A stretch of DNA of 64,000 nt from Pholis gunnellus (taxonomy: Eukaryota > Chordata > Actinopteri > Perciformes > Pholidae). The DNA is taken from NCBI GenBank assembly GCA_910591455.2, contig OU342817.1, positions 16,233,915 to 16,297,914 of the forward strand. The letters are read 5' to 3'. Below, piece after piece: positions 1 to 14,330 of the stretch (position 1 is its first letter; every line of letters starts with the position of its first letter). The notes below the pieces were generated by a model. The model saw nothing but the letters and a program-made list of their open reading frames with translations, was not told where the DNA came from and searched no databases. Made by a program: the position numbers and the translations under genes.

Positions 1-1803
1 TGAGGAAAATGTTGATATTGTCAACGGTCTCATCTTTTTCATCATTCTTGTCATTATACATTTGCATTTCCTGCATTGCATTATCCACTCGCTAGCTTGC
101 TAAATTGTTAGCCTCGGTGTCTTCCAGACACTGACAGTAGCGTCCATGTTGCCAAGCGCGGGTGTTCCTTCAACTTAAACGTTGAACGCCAAGCATAACA
201 TGTACACGACTTCCCATGTCGTAACCACGACCTCATGAGATTTGATCAGGTGTCACCAACGTTATACATTTCAAAGTCATTCTTACATGATTCTTACGAG
301 ACAAGGCTTTTTAATGACAGGGTGCAATGTAGACGTGGCCACGGGCCGCGGCTAGCTTCGTTAGCATGCTCTTCCAGTAAATATCTCTGCAATACAATAC
401 ACCCACGTCTTTCACATGGAGTCAACACGGAAACCTCGTCGCATTCTGTTGGTAATGTTAATTTGTTTGAATGTTTAAAACAGAAATTCTGGCCAGATCT
501 TACACATTGCACGGTCTAGAATAGCAGTGTCAGCAATATCATTGAGGGAGGATCCTCACAAGCACATAAGTGTATATAAAAGTGTGTGCGTCAGGAAAAA
601 CAATTATTAGCAATATCAGAAGCTCAGGAGAAATACCTCTAGGAGATGAACTGCGTGTGGGTGTTTACATGTGTTTACAACGCATTTATCTTGTGTGAAT
701 TAGTTTGCTCCGTTTAGGCTGATAGAGCCCTGCATGTAGTTTCCACTTGTATATCGGGGAGGATAAATAGCAGCATGATATAACAATACAAACAAACAAA
801 ATAACTTAATACGATCATTACAAAGACAGAGCGACTTGCGTGCCTATAAACAGTGAGTTAATATTACTTGAGTTATGCTCAACTGTGAATCAGTAGCGAT
901 AGTTCAATACACAACCTTGTGTCATGACGAGTGTCATTTCAAAAAAATGTAATTCTCAAAAGATCTTCAACAGTGTTCACGTTTAGCGGATGGAAGATAA
1001 CTCATGTTTTGTATTGTATCATCATCTCAGTCACCTGCATTGCTCAAACCAAGTGTGAGTCCTTGACATTATTCTCATATCTAGTCGAGTACACACACTG
1101 AGAAACACACTCACTTCTGTATTTTATCACATTAGAAGCAACACTGCACTTGTTTTCACCATTTATATCCATGGAGACGCAAGTGACATGGCACATTAAA
1201 GCATACCCCGTACCCGTATAACACTGTTACATTACATACAAAGTCACTGTCAATGCTGCTGAACCAGCATCATCGATTGAATATATTTTTCCAACTCTCT
1301 TTTATAGAGCCGCTTATATGTAATGAGCTTTTATTCATTTTCCTGGTCTCTTATGTGCTTTTTCTTTTGACGTTCTTTGCTAAGCTTACAAAGCTTTTCG
1401 CTTTTATTACTAGTGTTATTTATGGTATTCATTTCCTCCTTAGCAAAGCACTTTATAACTGTCCTTTGAAAAGTGCTACAGCTAAATAAAAAAGATAAAT
1501 ATGCTCAATAGTGAAGAAGTCTTGGAGCGGACGGAATGAAATTGAATCAGACTGTGCTCAGCCTTTACTTTGAGTGAAGGACAGCACAGCCAGCTTTCAG
1601 CTCTTCTGAGCTGGCAGCGACTGTCACTGACTGTCAGACAGCACAGCCCACTCCTGAATGTTTTATCTGCCTGCTTGTGGCTCCGTGTGTTATACTCGGA
1701 GGCATGTCATTTTCTTTTTGTGACCTGCAGATTAAATCCCCCCCCTCTTGCTCAGATATTGGTTCCCCCTCTTTTCTCTGCCCTCAAACTAAACCCTCAC
1801 CAG

Positions 1804-1829
1804 CCCCCCCCCCACACACACACACACAC
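1804..1829. repeat. C-run plus (CA)n microsatellite
   Basis: A run of C is followed directly by about eight CA units. This is a simple repeat. Confidence 0.8.
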
Positions 1830-2165
1830 TGAATTGCATAGAGAGAACCATTAAATGAAAAGATGTATCTGACAGCCTTTTGAGTTTATGCAACTGGAAT
1901 AATGATTGCATTAACTCTAGAATGATAAACTTGTTATTTATTGCGTGCACTCAATGTCTGAGAAGAGAAAATAAAACGCACTACTTCAGATCTGAGACAA
2001 AAGAAACCTTTGTAGCATTTTGTAACACTGAAACAGAGCTGAATTTAATATTTTGATCTGCAGCTCTGCTATAATCAGAAAACAAGAGGATTAATCAGCT
2101 CCATTGAAGTGACAGCATTCAGCCTGTATGTCGTTGTGTGTTTGCTTGACTCCATGTGTGTGATA

Positions 2166-2195
2166 GTGTGTGTGTGTGTGTGTGTGTTTGTGTGT
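2166..2195. repeat. (GT)n microsatellite
   Basis: About fifteen GT units, interrupted by TTTG near the end. Confidence 0.85.
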
Positions 2196-4888
2196 ACCTG
2201 CCTGCACAGGTTTCTATGCAAATTGAAAGTCCAATTAAAGTGCTTCCACTCTGCGCCCCTGCTGCGTTTCCCTTGAAGCTCACAATGTTGACAGCAGCAG
2301 CAGAAGAAGAGTTTTTCTCACACAACGACTTTCTTCACAGTTGTTGACTTTTTGGGAAGACGCTTTTTGAAGTTTCCTTTTTGTCGAGTTGGCAACTTCT
2401 CAGCACAGCCATACGTGTACAAAAGCAACCGCAGACGCCGCAATTATTCGAGCAAACACACGAAACACAAATAGATGCGTGCTCAGAGACACTTTGTCAA
2501 GTTGTACGTCTGTGGAGAAGAAAGACTTCGACACAAAGAGAGAACGAGTAAGGCAAACGGCTGTGGACGGGAGGAAGGAGGGTGAAATTACAGAGGTGCC
2601 GTCTCCTCTTCCCTGTCATCTCTCAGTCTGAGGCCTCACAGGACTCAGTTTCACCAGGCGGCTGTACAGTTTGAGGAGCAGTGAACTGCACTGAGCATGA
2701 CTGGAGTGCTGATGGCAAACAGTAAGCAGGCGGCTCAGAGGGAGAAGATGAAATCTGTTGAACTTTGACCCCGAGGCTGAAAATCACAGCACCAATAACA
2801 TGAGGTCTGCTGCGGGAGTCGCATGTTGCTGCAGAAAGCTTCACAGCTTGACGTCACACACTCTCAGGAGAGGGCCTGATCTCTGAAAACAACCGCACAA
2901 AGTGTTCTAGTTTAAGTTCTGCAGCTTGTCATGTTGATTCAAAGTTCATTATACCTTCAAATCTGCCTCATCTATTTCATTGCACTCCTTTTATAGCCAT
3001 GTGAAAAACAAGATGTATGACATTAGCCTGTTATGGAAACTAAAAGTAGGGCAAAGACAACGCCCCCCCCCCCTCTCTCAGGAAGCCTATATAACAAGGG
3101 CAACGCATGTGTGATTTATTCATTTTTAGCTAATTAAAGTCTCGCCATACTTCATATTGCCTTATTAAGAGGTGTAAAAGTAAGTATCAAGTACATGAAC
3201 TGTCAACTAAAACGTTAAGATTGAGGTGCTTCTTACTTTTATCTCATTAATGTCAGAGAGAAATTGTACACTTACTTTATTTATCCTTTTAATGACATTT
3301 TGACCTTTATTCGGACAGATGACAGTAGAGACGGACAGAAAATGTGGCGAGAGGGATTAGATGCATTTTTCTATTTTTTTTATATGGCTCATGAAGAGAG
3401 TCTAATCTTTGTCTATGACTTCTGTCATTCTTGAAATATATACATGGTGCTGTTGATCCTTTGACTTAAATAAAAGTAAACACATTTTTCGACATTTAAC
3501 CGGGTAGTTTTGTTTTTGTTTCAAAATCGTGTTGATGTATAGAATGTCTAATATGTGTTTCAATATATTTTAACAACAAAATCATAGCCAACTAGATTTC
3601 TCTTACATTATAATAATTTATTAACAACTTCTTTTTCCGATCAAGACTTATTCCTGGCTTATCAAGTTATGCAGATGAAATGTTAACCTGCTAGCAGGCC
3701 CAGGGGCCAAAATGAGCCCCTGTTGAGATTGGCCAACTGGAATTTGGCAAAACAAACCAAAAAATATGCATCATGTACATGTACAAGGCTCCTTTACAAG
3801 ACAAGAGGTAATGGGTAATAATATAGATTCTACCTTTAGGCTCTTATCATTTCAGTTGATATTATGCTTAGCCTTTCGTGATGCATATTCCCAAAAGGGC
3901 AATTAATAGTCCACAAACAACTGATACACAATGAATACAGGGCCTTTAGGGCAGATGCCTGACTTTGCTCTATTGACAACCCAAAAGTGAAGATCGTCAT
4001 GAGACCAACAAAACATTGAATACCCAGTCTCTCCAGGTCCATATCAGCCTTTACATTTCAGAAGCAGCGCAGGTGTGACGTGTGGAATTCTGTGACCTGC
4101 TGACATTCAGCTTTTGGCTGTGGGCTCATGCTGACGTGCAGAGGAGGAGGAAATGTTGAAAATGTGCATTTCAGATGCGCCTGTTAGTGCATATTAGTAT
4201 AATAAATATGAGAAATATCTCAACACTTCTGCCGACAACATGATTGCTAGTGCATTATGAAAAAAGAAAGAAAGGAAAGCCATGGAGTTAGATCTGTAAC
4301 GTAGTTATGTTGGATTACGCAGAGTATTTTATGCAAACTGCCCCGTTTAGAGTGGTTGGTTCTGTTGGTTCCTTTAATGTGAAACCAACTCTCTTTAAAC
4401 AGCGGACCAGTGAATAAAGGAAAACCTTACCCAAACACATTCACAAATAGTTCTTTAATGAAAGGGAAGTTATTGTCTCTAAATATGTTTTCTTTCATTT
4501 TATCCAGATCTCTGGATGATTATCTGGCTGTTGTCTCGACAACGCAAGAGACTAATTAGATCTATCACGTATTCTGCATGCACGACAAGAGTGCCTGCAC
4601 CTTAATAACCCCTGGTCAGGAGCTAAAATGGTGATTTATAAATAAATATTTCCCTACATCCACTATCTATCCATCTATAATGTTATGGATATCATCTAAT
4701 CATTTTAAGTAGACGTTTGATTTGATTTACTCACCACCAACGCAGCTTTAAAATATCCCTCTCACATTATTTGAAGCTGTCCGTCCGTGTGGCAAATATG
4801 AGCTCAATCGACTAAAGCGCAAAATGATGAATGCAACAAAGATTGGCAGATGAGAATAAAAGTTAAAACTTGAAGTGCAACTAAATCA

Positions 4889-5150
4889 AAAGGAGAGAGA
4901 GGAGAGGAGACGAAGAAACAAGAAGAAGAGAAAACAAAGAAAAAGGGGAATAACGGAAAAGCAGCAAGGAGAAGACTACAAAAGGTAGTGAAAGCAGAGA
5001 AATGAAAAGGAGAAGATGGAAAAGGTTTGATAAAGGAAAGAGGAGATAAGACAAAGGAGATGAGAATTGAAAGGAAAAGAATACAATGAGGAATAATATG
5101 AGAGAGGACGAAGAAGTGGAATAAGAAAAGGAAAGGTAAAGAGTGTGTTT
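4889..5150. repeat. Long purine-rich (A/G) tract
   Basis: About 260 bases of the plus strand are almost entirely A and G, built of irregular GGAGA, AAGAAG and AAAGG blocks with only scattered pyrimidines. The minus strand is a matching pyrimidine tract, which produces a spurious Ser/Leu/Phe-rich ORF at 4881-5342. No regular repeat unit is seen, so this is low-complexity DNA rather than a clean microsatellite. Confidence 0.75.
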
Positions 5151-6317
5151 AGTGGATGCAGTAAACAATAAATAAATAAAAACACACCAACACAATTGCA
5201 CGAAAATCAAGTCATCGTTGCTGCAGATGAGCCAGAGGGAAAGAGGAAATATCAGAAAACATATTGGAGGGGAAAAGACTTGGGCGCAACATGAATGCCT
5301 TTCTGAGCAGCTTAAAGTGATGTGCCAGAGGAGAGGGCTCACAAAAAATAATTGGATTTCATTTTGGCCCGCAGAAGAAGAAAAACAGATGCAGGCTGTC
5401 TCCTCGGAGCTCCTGCTACAGGTATCATAAAGGCTGAGAAGTACCTCGAGGAAATCATATGGTACACAAAGACCAACCAGAGGAACAGGAAACTCTGTCC
5501 TGTTGATAACAGAGGAAATCCCTTAGTGCTTCACAGTGTGTAGAGTGACGCTCTCTACTCATAGAAGCAACGCCATAGATGTTTTTTTGGGATGATTCAA
5601 TAATCACACACACATGGGCACTGGTTATATGAATGTTATACCGCCAACAATGAGTGGAAGTGAAGGAAAAGCTTGCCACACCAACTTCTTTATGGTCGAA
5701 TCCACAGATCCTCAGCTCTGGTCTCTGATTCATCACAATAAGCTGTTATTTGCTCATCAGCACCTGTTGTTTACTTTGAGAGCAGGCTGTGTGCTCATCT
5801 AGTAGATTAATATGCATTGAGGATTTCTGCATTAGCTGGCGCGGCATAATGAGGCCCGTAATGACGACAAGTACAACATCTGCATCAAGGAACGTTTGAA
5901 AGGTAATATATTTTACTCAACATACCCCTCATACAATGTTTTATTTTTTCAATATCTAAAATGGAGACAGACATTGGTTTGTAAGATGGAAACCTCAGTG
6001 GGATATAACAGCAGATGTGTTGTTCAGTTAAACATCAAGCAGACTTTCTGAATTAAAGCATTGTCTGTTTGTTCAAATGGCTGAAATGTTTAGGTCTGTT
6101 TATTTTTGGCCATCAAATTATAATTTTCAGAAGAAACCAGCAAAACAGTAGAAGGATCACCATTGATGAAGAACTAGAGATATTGTTGTTTTTTTTCCAT
6201 GAATTTTTATCTTTGGCCTAATTTACCCACAATGCACCTCGGCCTGCGACAGTTTGGGTGTTTAATGCCGGTAGCCGGTAATGTAGGCGGATTCTGTTGC
6301 CCCTGTGTCCAGTGTTT

Positions 6318-6440
6318 GTGCTAAGCTAAGCTAACCAGCTGCACTTTCATTTTGATCGTTCAAACATGAGACTGGTATCAATAACCTCATCAAACTTTAG
6401 GCAAAAAAGCAAATTAGCATTTAAAGAATTATTCCTTTAA
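6318..6440 (+). repeat. Dispersed TTAA-ended repeat, copy 1 (partial)
   Basis: It contains the GCTAAGCTAAGCTAACC segment and ends with ATTCCTTTAA. The same blocks recur at 11012, 13395, 28362 and 28691 in this window. The family is widespread in teleost genomes as a short non-autonomous element. This copy lacks the left end. Confidence 0.65.
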
Positions 6441-9400
6441 CCAAACCATACCTTAACGGGTTAACTATAGTGGTGGCGAATCAAAAAACACATGAATCAT
6501 TGATGTGCCAGACGTGCATATCACTTGTTACCATGAGAGTCATTATTTGACCCTCAACTTGTTTCAAGTCTTCATCTTCAGACAAGTCCACTTCTCTTAT
6601 TGACAGCAATGACACATCATAAATAGTATTTTAAATGTCTAATAAACATTGGAGTGAATAAATCCTGCAGATGAAAAATGCCCACTCTGTTAAAGAGACT
6701 ATTTTCCAGTGCACAGCTGAAGAAAGATAGCAAGTTAGAGTTATAGGACATAAAGTGGCCATCTAGGGACACACACATTTTTTACAGTCTATTAATCTAT
6801 GAATAATTAAAGGCTCTCGGTAACCCCACAGGAGATTACAGCACTTTGTCTTTCAATACAGTAACTTGTTTATGTCCATGTGCAGCGTGCACACACAGTC
6901 TCTATTGTCAGGAGGTTCCGAGCACAAAAAAAATGAACACCTGCACTAAATGTTACAAACAGCGGAACAAAATAGGTCAGAAAAGAGGCTGCGAAGCTCC
7001 TGGTACTGGTATTGTTTAATTGGAAGCGACAAAAAAATATGCAACGTCCAAATTCCTCCCACTTGTTATTTTTGTTCCAAAGTGACAAGAGATCACTTTC
7101 TTTTTACACAGGACGGTATTAAAATCGTTCGTCATTTTTCTGTCACCCTCATAATGCGGCAGGATTGATGATACACAGATTTCTTTCTCCCCGCCAGTTT
7201 TGTGAGCAGAGAAGAGATGTCCAAACAGCAGATGTTATGGCTGCTTTGCTTGCTTTGAGATTTCAAATGCTCACTCGCGTCGCCGGTGACAGTAAACAAG
7301 TGCTTCTGCGTGCAGATGATGAAAACAAATAGTTTCCAGTCTCATCAAAGGCCAGGCAAACTGAGATGGATACAAAGCCAAGCTGCTGCCGGCGTCAAGT
7401 GTCTTGAAAATAAAAGCATTTTGCATTTTCTCCACATTAATGGGTGCTCTGTTGTCGGAGAGAGAAACTCCTCCGCTGTGACTTATATTTAAATCCGCTG
7501 GTTCAAATATGGGTTATGGATGCTGACGTGGGCGGTGATGATTGTGATGATGATTATGTGAGTGAAAACAAAACACGTTACACTGAATAAAAAAGCAGCG
7601 TGATAACAAAGAAGGAATGGAAATCAAACCATAAAAAGAGACCTGATAAAACTAAAAGAAAAAAGGCCTTACAGCAGTGAATTGATTGTGACCGGTAGAT
7701 GCTCGGAGAGAACGAGAGAGATATACAGTATCTTGAAAGTAACACAAACTTCTTATCAACAGATTTTTCTAATTGAATCAGGGAGACAGTGAAGACAGGA
7801 AAATGTGGGTTCAATAACTGTACTGTCTCCTATAATTAGATAAAAAGCCTAACAGCAGCATTTAAGTTCAGCTAGAGGAGGGTGATTGACTTGTGGATAA
7901 ACCCAGAATAAAGGGATTGTAATGTATCAAGATGAGCGATTGTAAAGACAAAAACAACATGGCTGTGAGCCTGAACTGATAGAGAAAAGGACCCCGATAT
8001 CTCATATTTGGATTCACTTAGCTCATTCTTTCCTCCCTCTACACTGTGGTGGCCTTTTAACCAGAATAAATCAAATGGGGTTCTCTCTCACACGTGGTTT
8101 AGAATAATCCTATATGAGACTAATCCCTTCAATGGGATTGGGTCATATGTGTACTGTGTACCTAACCTGACCCGCCAGATGGTTTGTTACACAGAACCAT
8201 CTTAGAAGCCGTCATTGGATACAGTTTGTAAAAAGGGCAGGCAATTTAAAAAAAAAATACTTGGCTAAATCATCTGCCAATCAAACTCTTAGTCAGGAGA
8301 AGAAAAAAAACAAAGCCTTCAGTGGCCGATCTTTGACCTCCTCCTTCTTCTTCTTTGAAGAAATATTCTCCGGTTTTATGCTATTGCAGCATCTACGCTA
8401 ACCTCTTTAGGATCAGCAATTGTTGTTGTTTAGAACGAACAGAGACGCCTCTACGTGTCGTCTCACATTAGCGCCTCACAGGACGCTGATCGGTCCGTGC
8501 TCTGGTTTACTGGACACAAACACATTACTTGAAGCCTGACAAGATGGATTTCCCCCGAATCTTGCATGATCTCATGACATCGCAAGAATCTAGCAAGGTA
8601 ACTGTAAGGCAATAGAAATAAGGCAATAGAAATTTGAAAATCCTTCTATACAATTGATACAGAGGTATCTGTTTAATATCTCTGATATTAGATAACTGCA
8701 GGCATCGTCATGAGTCCATTTATGGAAAAATTGGATCAACGGGATTTTTGCATCATAGTGAAGAAGTTATTTGTCGAGCAACAAAGTGATAAAGAGATGG
8801 CTCATATTCTAAAGAGAGGCTTTGGAGGACAAACAGCAGAGATTCCTGGACTGCCTGGATAAAAGGGAAAGAGGCAGAGAAGCAATTAGGGGACAAAACG
8901 ATAAGACAGAAACAGCAGACCTCGTTCACAGCTGATGTTTGAATTGTCAAAGCAGGACAAACAGGTGCCACTGATGGCATTTAAGATGGCTCTTTTCCAT
9001 CTATAGTGTGCCAATATCAGTGAGCCAGCATGAACAATACCGGAGCCCCGCTTCTACTGGCACACATGAATGAGATGAGACAGAGACTACTAATGTTGGT
9101 AGATTTAAAATGTCGAAAGTGAGAAAAGGTTTATAGAATTATTTCTCTGAGCTTTCTAAAAGACGTGATCAGCATTGACGTATAGAAACAAAATGGATGT
9201 CGTTTAACTCTTAAACAGCCGAACAAATATTTGATTGGTTTATTATTTGATACTTCTTGCTAGTTTTTCCAATTTCATGAGGAGACATGTCTCAGAAGTC
9301 AATTTTATAAAAAGTATTCTGTTTGAATACAATAATGTATTATGTGCTGTTTATCTGTAATTAGTATTGACAGCACCTTTTTATAAAGCACGAATGAGTT

Positions 9401-11011
9401 CATCTGAATTTCTGTTATTGGAGAAGAGTTTGTTCTTAAGAGGTAGTTTCACTCCTCTGTGGTCTAATTGATCCCAACAGGAGGAAACTCTCTATACACT
9501 ATAATTAAACATAAACGTACATTTATTTGTCTTTGAATGACTGTTTGGCAAAATACATATATTTGTTCATGCACGGCACTTACAACATATAGCACATATA
9601 GAACATTACCTCATTTATGTATTTTGTCACCTTCATCAAATGTGCAAGCTCATTTGGTTTCAAAGGGAAGGGTAATCGCTTCAATACTTACATAAGTAAT
9701 ACATTCATAATACATTCATTCAGATCATAAGAAACATCTAATTAAGTCATTCTGTTATCAAACAGCCACTGTACTGACAATTGCAGTTAGACTTTTTCTA
9801 TTACTATTGTTTCATGAAGGACAATATTTCAGAACGACTGTCATCGTGGCAGACAATCGTTATGATGATTCCTTATCATAAGACAGAGACACCAGTGAAA
9901 CACAGAACAGGTCTCCCAACGTTCACTTTAACACAAAAACACTTCACTTCCTCTCAAGTCTCAAAGCAGCAATGAGTGCAAACATCCCACAAATGTATTC
10001 ATGAAAAACTGTGAAGGGAAACAGTGTCACAAAGTTACTGCAGAGACTTTCATTTTTCTTCAGCATTATCGGGCAATTAGCACCTTCCATTTATCACGTA
10101 CACTCGGCTCTGCAGACAATATCGAATATAAATACTCTCTCTCACACACACACACACAACTACACACACTAATGACAGGCATGCATTTAGTGGTGTCAGC
10201 GTGGAGGTACACACACACACACACGCGCACACACACACACGCACACACACACCTCAGTTCCAAAAGGATTAGCATGTCATTTCGCAGAATAAACTGGAGA
10301 CAGTGAAGAAGAGGAGACGCATTGTTGTGAACACTTGAGGATTGACATCTCCCGATGTAACAGTCTGTTAGGAGCTGTCTTTGTAATTAAAATGTTTGCC
10401 GATGTTTCACCACTAGAATGGGGTTTGACGGCTCACAAACTCTGCAGGAAAGACTGCAACCGTTACAGCAGAAGTTTGCTGATTGCACCAAGTGATGTCT
10501 ACAGGCTGAAACAGGCTTATGTGGTTTAGTCGTGAACAGAGAGAAGAGGTGTTTGGGTAACTGTAGCTCACAGAGGCTCGCAGGGGAGCTAATGTGATCT
10601 CCAAAATCCCAGCTGCCCATTATGCGTATCTGCGATGATGGTTGGTTGAGCAGATGGATATCCAGGAGCACCGAGGTTGGACCAGCTCCTATGAATTAAT
10701 AAGAGAACCGACAGCAAAAGCACACAGACTCTTTCATCTATTTCCCAGACAGGAGTTTCACATGAGTGGTTTTGGTTACATTTACGCTACGTTGTGGTTT
10801 AGAGAATCCAACACTGCTCCCCTGGTGTTCATGTGACCCGCATTATGTTTTACGTATAATAACATGAAGTGAATGCAGAAGCATTACCGGATATTTCATG
10901 TCGTCTGAACTGATTTTAGGGAGTTTTGAGTCCATAACTTTTTTGCATATTTGCAAACCATATCTGATTTCGTAATTTTTGAAAGATAAAACAATGCTAC
11001 TTGATTTTTGA
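6441..11011. other. Non-coding stretch, no gene recognised
   Basis: No domain-bearing ORF and no credible exon series. It contains CA-rich tracts at 10142-10160 and 10209-10252 and otherwise looks like unremarkable AT-rich DNA. Confidence 0.6.
10142..10252. repeat. Paired (CA)n tracts
   Basis: Two CA runs are separated by about 50 bases. The second is interrupted by CG dinucleotides. ORFs running through here are rich in His-Thr or Cys-Val and are artefacts of the repeat. Confidence 0.8.
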
Positions 11012-11150
11012 AGGAATAGTTTTGGGGAAAATGCTTATTTGCTTTTTTTTTTCGCCAGGAGTCAGATGAGAAGACTGATATGTTTGTACAGTAAATATGA
11101 AGCAAGCTTAGCATAAAGACTAAATGAGGAGAAACTAGCTGCACAAAACA
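11012..11150 (-). repeat. Dispersed TTAA-ended repeat, copy 2
   Basis: It begins with GGAATAGTTTTGGGGAAAA and runs through AAATATGAAGC and GCTTAGCATAAAGACTAAA. It is the same family as the 28362-28582 element, in the orientation opposite to copy 1, and it is diverged. Confidence 0.55.
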
Positions 11151-13394
11151 GTGTAGCGTGATTGCTGGCAGCAGATTTAATAAATAATACCAAAATACAT
11201 AATGATTATTAATAATTAAATTATGATTCATAATCACATCAATTTGAATAAAAGAATGGTGGTACTCAGCTTACGCCATAAGACACCATTAGTTTAAGTC
11301 ACAGAATTTATACAAGATTAAATTAAGGACGCCACCCAATTTTGGAAAAATAGGGAAAACTTTGATATTCTTCAATTCAATCTCAATCTCAGGGTTTGCT
11401 ACGGAGTTCTTCTCATGTCGTACAGGGACATATTATTTCATAGACACACTAATCAAATCATCATGTTCATTATAAATGAAATATTTATTGGACTAACTAC
11501 ATAACTAAACTACTAAACAGAAAATAAATGAATAAACGATCAAATTTGGTTCAACAATAAACCAAACAAAATGAAAAGGAATGCATGTGTACAGGTAGAA
11601 TCAGTGACTCATATGATTAATGTCTATTAATTCAATTTGTTGTTTGACGTTTATACATTAAATTTAGTTCAAAACATCGTTCAGCAGTTTGAGAAGCAGC
11701 AAGGGAGCATTTATATATTAGTTCTAATTACATTTTTATTAAAGCTTATTGATCTGTTTTATGAATATTTCTATCTAAGATTACTCCATTATCTGACTTA
11801 AACTTATTTGGCCAAGAAACATGAAACTCATTTACATCTGGAAGCTGTTTGGAGTGGAGGCTGCTCCTCTGTGGACATCTTGGATCTTGTTGGATGATAG
11901 TAGTTTGTTTGAGTCGCATTCTTCCATCTCTCACTCTGTGGCTGTTGATCCGTCTTTCTCCGGTATCCTCGTCTCTATCGCTCTCTCTTTCTCATCTTAT
12001 CAACCCACCCTTTGAAGCTACGGGGGTCATTATGGTATCTTTGCCAGTTTCTTTTTCTCAATAGTTGCTGGAACAAATCTTCAGCACGCTGGTGCATCGC
12101 CGGTCGGAGCCACACGGCACATTAGACGGCACAAGATGGCCGTAGTCGACGAGTGAGGAACAAAAGGCCAGAGAGGAGGCGGAACCACAATGGCCACGGG
12201 GGAGAGAAATGCAACACAAATGTAAAAACAACAAGTTTGGTTTTTGAAAGGAAATGCTATAATTGCTTGGCAAACAGGAAGCCACCGCGCCCAGCTGCTG
12301 TCTCCAAGAAATAGGCTCTTCATGCAAAGCACCAATTGTAGTTTTTATTTCTCAGAGCCGGTGATAGTTGGATGCATTTTACTTTTGGACAGACCCGGGC
12401 TAGCTGCTTCCAGTCTCACCAGCTCCACACCTAGCGTACTGACATAAAAGTGGTGCGGATCCTCTGATCTAACTCTTGGCAGGAACACAAATAAATGCAT
12501 TTTGTTAAACAGTTCTTTTAGGTCTGACACAGAATCACCAGATCCAATTATCAGCAATGAATGTTTTGATGAAGGATAACAAATACTTTGGAAGAGGTAT
12601 CATTTCTGAACAACGCGAGAAGAAAAACTGTAATTTGAACTTGACACAAGTCAAACATCCGCTCTTCACTTCACAGTATGCAAATAGTAGAAAAATCTGA
12701 AAACTCTTCAGCAGAAATGCAAATCGTGTCAAGCTGGCTCAGTTCTGCTGGAGTGCTGACTGAAGAATCATCTCCTGAGAATGCAGTCATTTGTCTGCAT
12801 GTGTAGATGGTGGAGATCCACACAAGGACGTACAGCCTTGATGGGAAACCGGATTTTATTGCTTTTTAGAAATCAGATAAGCTAGCAGGAGTCAAAGTGA
12901 GGAGGATGGCTTTAATGTAACAGATAGTGAGAGGTAACATAACACTTTGCATATGCAAATGAGCACCCAGCCTGGCTACAGTATGCTGGGGCGCAGCAAT
13001 AAAAAAAAACAACATACTACTTGTTTTCTCAGAGAGCCCTGAACTGAAACTGAGATCTAACAGCTACTCTGATTCCAGCGGTGTTGCGTTGCCTCTCAGT
13101 GCTGAAGTGAGCAGCAGGGATTTCTGCCACCATCGAGTAACGCCAGAGGCATTTTCCACTCGGCAGTGGCTGACCGTGTGGATATGTGAGCTCTGTTTGG
13201 CCTTGTGTACCCTTCTCAAAGCGATACAATTTACTCCCTCGACCGGACAAGCCCAACTGGATTATCTTCTGCTACATTGGAGACAGGGACTTGAACACGT
13301 AAAAGCGTTATCTCGCTGCTCACGTAGCTGTTATTTCATTTTTCAGCAGTTAGTGATGAACCGAACAAATCCCAGATAGACAGTGAACCATAAA
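11151..13394. other. Non-coding stretch, no gene recognised
   Basis: AT-rich DNA. Several ORFs of 60-90 codons overlap on both strands but none shows a domain, a signal peptide or a supporting splice context. Confidence 0.55.
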
Positions 13395-13570
13395 AGGTGT
13401 AGTTGCACATTTTGGGAAATACTTCTTGCTTTCTTGCCAATGATTACACATACCTTCTTACAGTAAATATGTAGACAGCAGCTGGTTAGCTTAGCTTAGC
13501 ACAAAGACTAGACACTGTTAGCCTCTGTTCAAAGGTAACAAAATCCACATGCCAGCACCTCTAAATAACT
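13395..13570 (-). repeat. Dispersed TTAA-ended repeat, copy 3
   Basis: It contains the family's diagnostic blocks in order: ACATTTTGGGAAATACTT, AGTAAATATG, GCTGGTTAGCTTAGC, AAAGACTAGA and a final AGCACCTCTAAA. It has the same orientation as copy 2. Confidence 0.65.
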
Positions 13571-14257
13571 TAACACCTGATATCTTGTTTGATTGAAATC
13601 AAATAGACTTTTTGCCAGATTGCACTCTTGGCAACATACAACCACACATGCAGCTCTTAAAATGACTCAAGAGTAAATTATGGTAATTAAGAAACACCAT
13701 TAGTGCCTCTCTGTGCCGAGTGTTATTGCATGTGCGGACATAATGCGTCATACGAAGCTGACAAAATTGGACAAAAATGGAGATACAGAAGCAGAAGATT
13801 TGAATGGATTTCTTAAAATCAAAACATCAACATTAGCAACATGTCTGCACTCTTTCTGGAAGGTCATAGGCTAAAACGTGGAGGATTCAAACTCTTTCAG
13901 TGTCATTTTCAGACGAGCAGAGGAGAAGAAGTGATTAAAAGTGAGTGTTCAACGCTCTTCGTCTGTAGAGGAAGTGTTCAGCCAGCAGGGAAAGAGAAGA
14001 GAGGAAGAGTTGAGTGGAGGGGAGGCGCAGCAGTCAAGGCCTCTGCCAGCCGCTCTGTTCTCACGTGGGATGGCTGTAATTAATTTGGACACTCGGCTGC
14101 TGGGTGGCATCAGCAATAATGTGTGTGTGTGTGCGCACAGGCCTTTTATCAGTGATGACATCCCCCCGCCCTGCTACTGTATGTTGCCCTTGAGGTGGCT
14201 ATTTGCATTAGTGTCAGAGCAGGGCACATAAGCTAGCTGACACAAAGACTCACACAG

Positions 14258-14330
<73 letters not shown>

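Larger units (their letters stand above)
1..6317. other. Non-coding stretch, no gene recognised
   Basis: I see no ORF with a recognisable domain and no convincing exon chain on either strand. Contents are AT-rich single-copy-looking DNA, a short C-run followed by (CA)n at 1804-1829, a (GT)n tract at 2166-2195, a poly-C run near 3062 and a purine-rich tract at 4889-5150. It could be intergenic or part of a large intron of a gene outside the window; the sequence does not decide this. Confidence 0.6.

Noticed and set aside
4881..5342. 153-codon minus-strand ORF rich in Ser, Leu and Phe
   Set aside because: It is the pyrimidine strand of the purine-rich tract; low complexity, no domain or membrane-protein pattern beyond composition.
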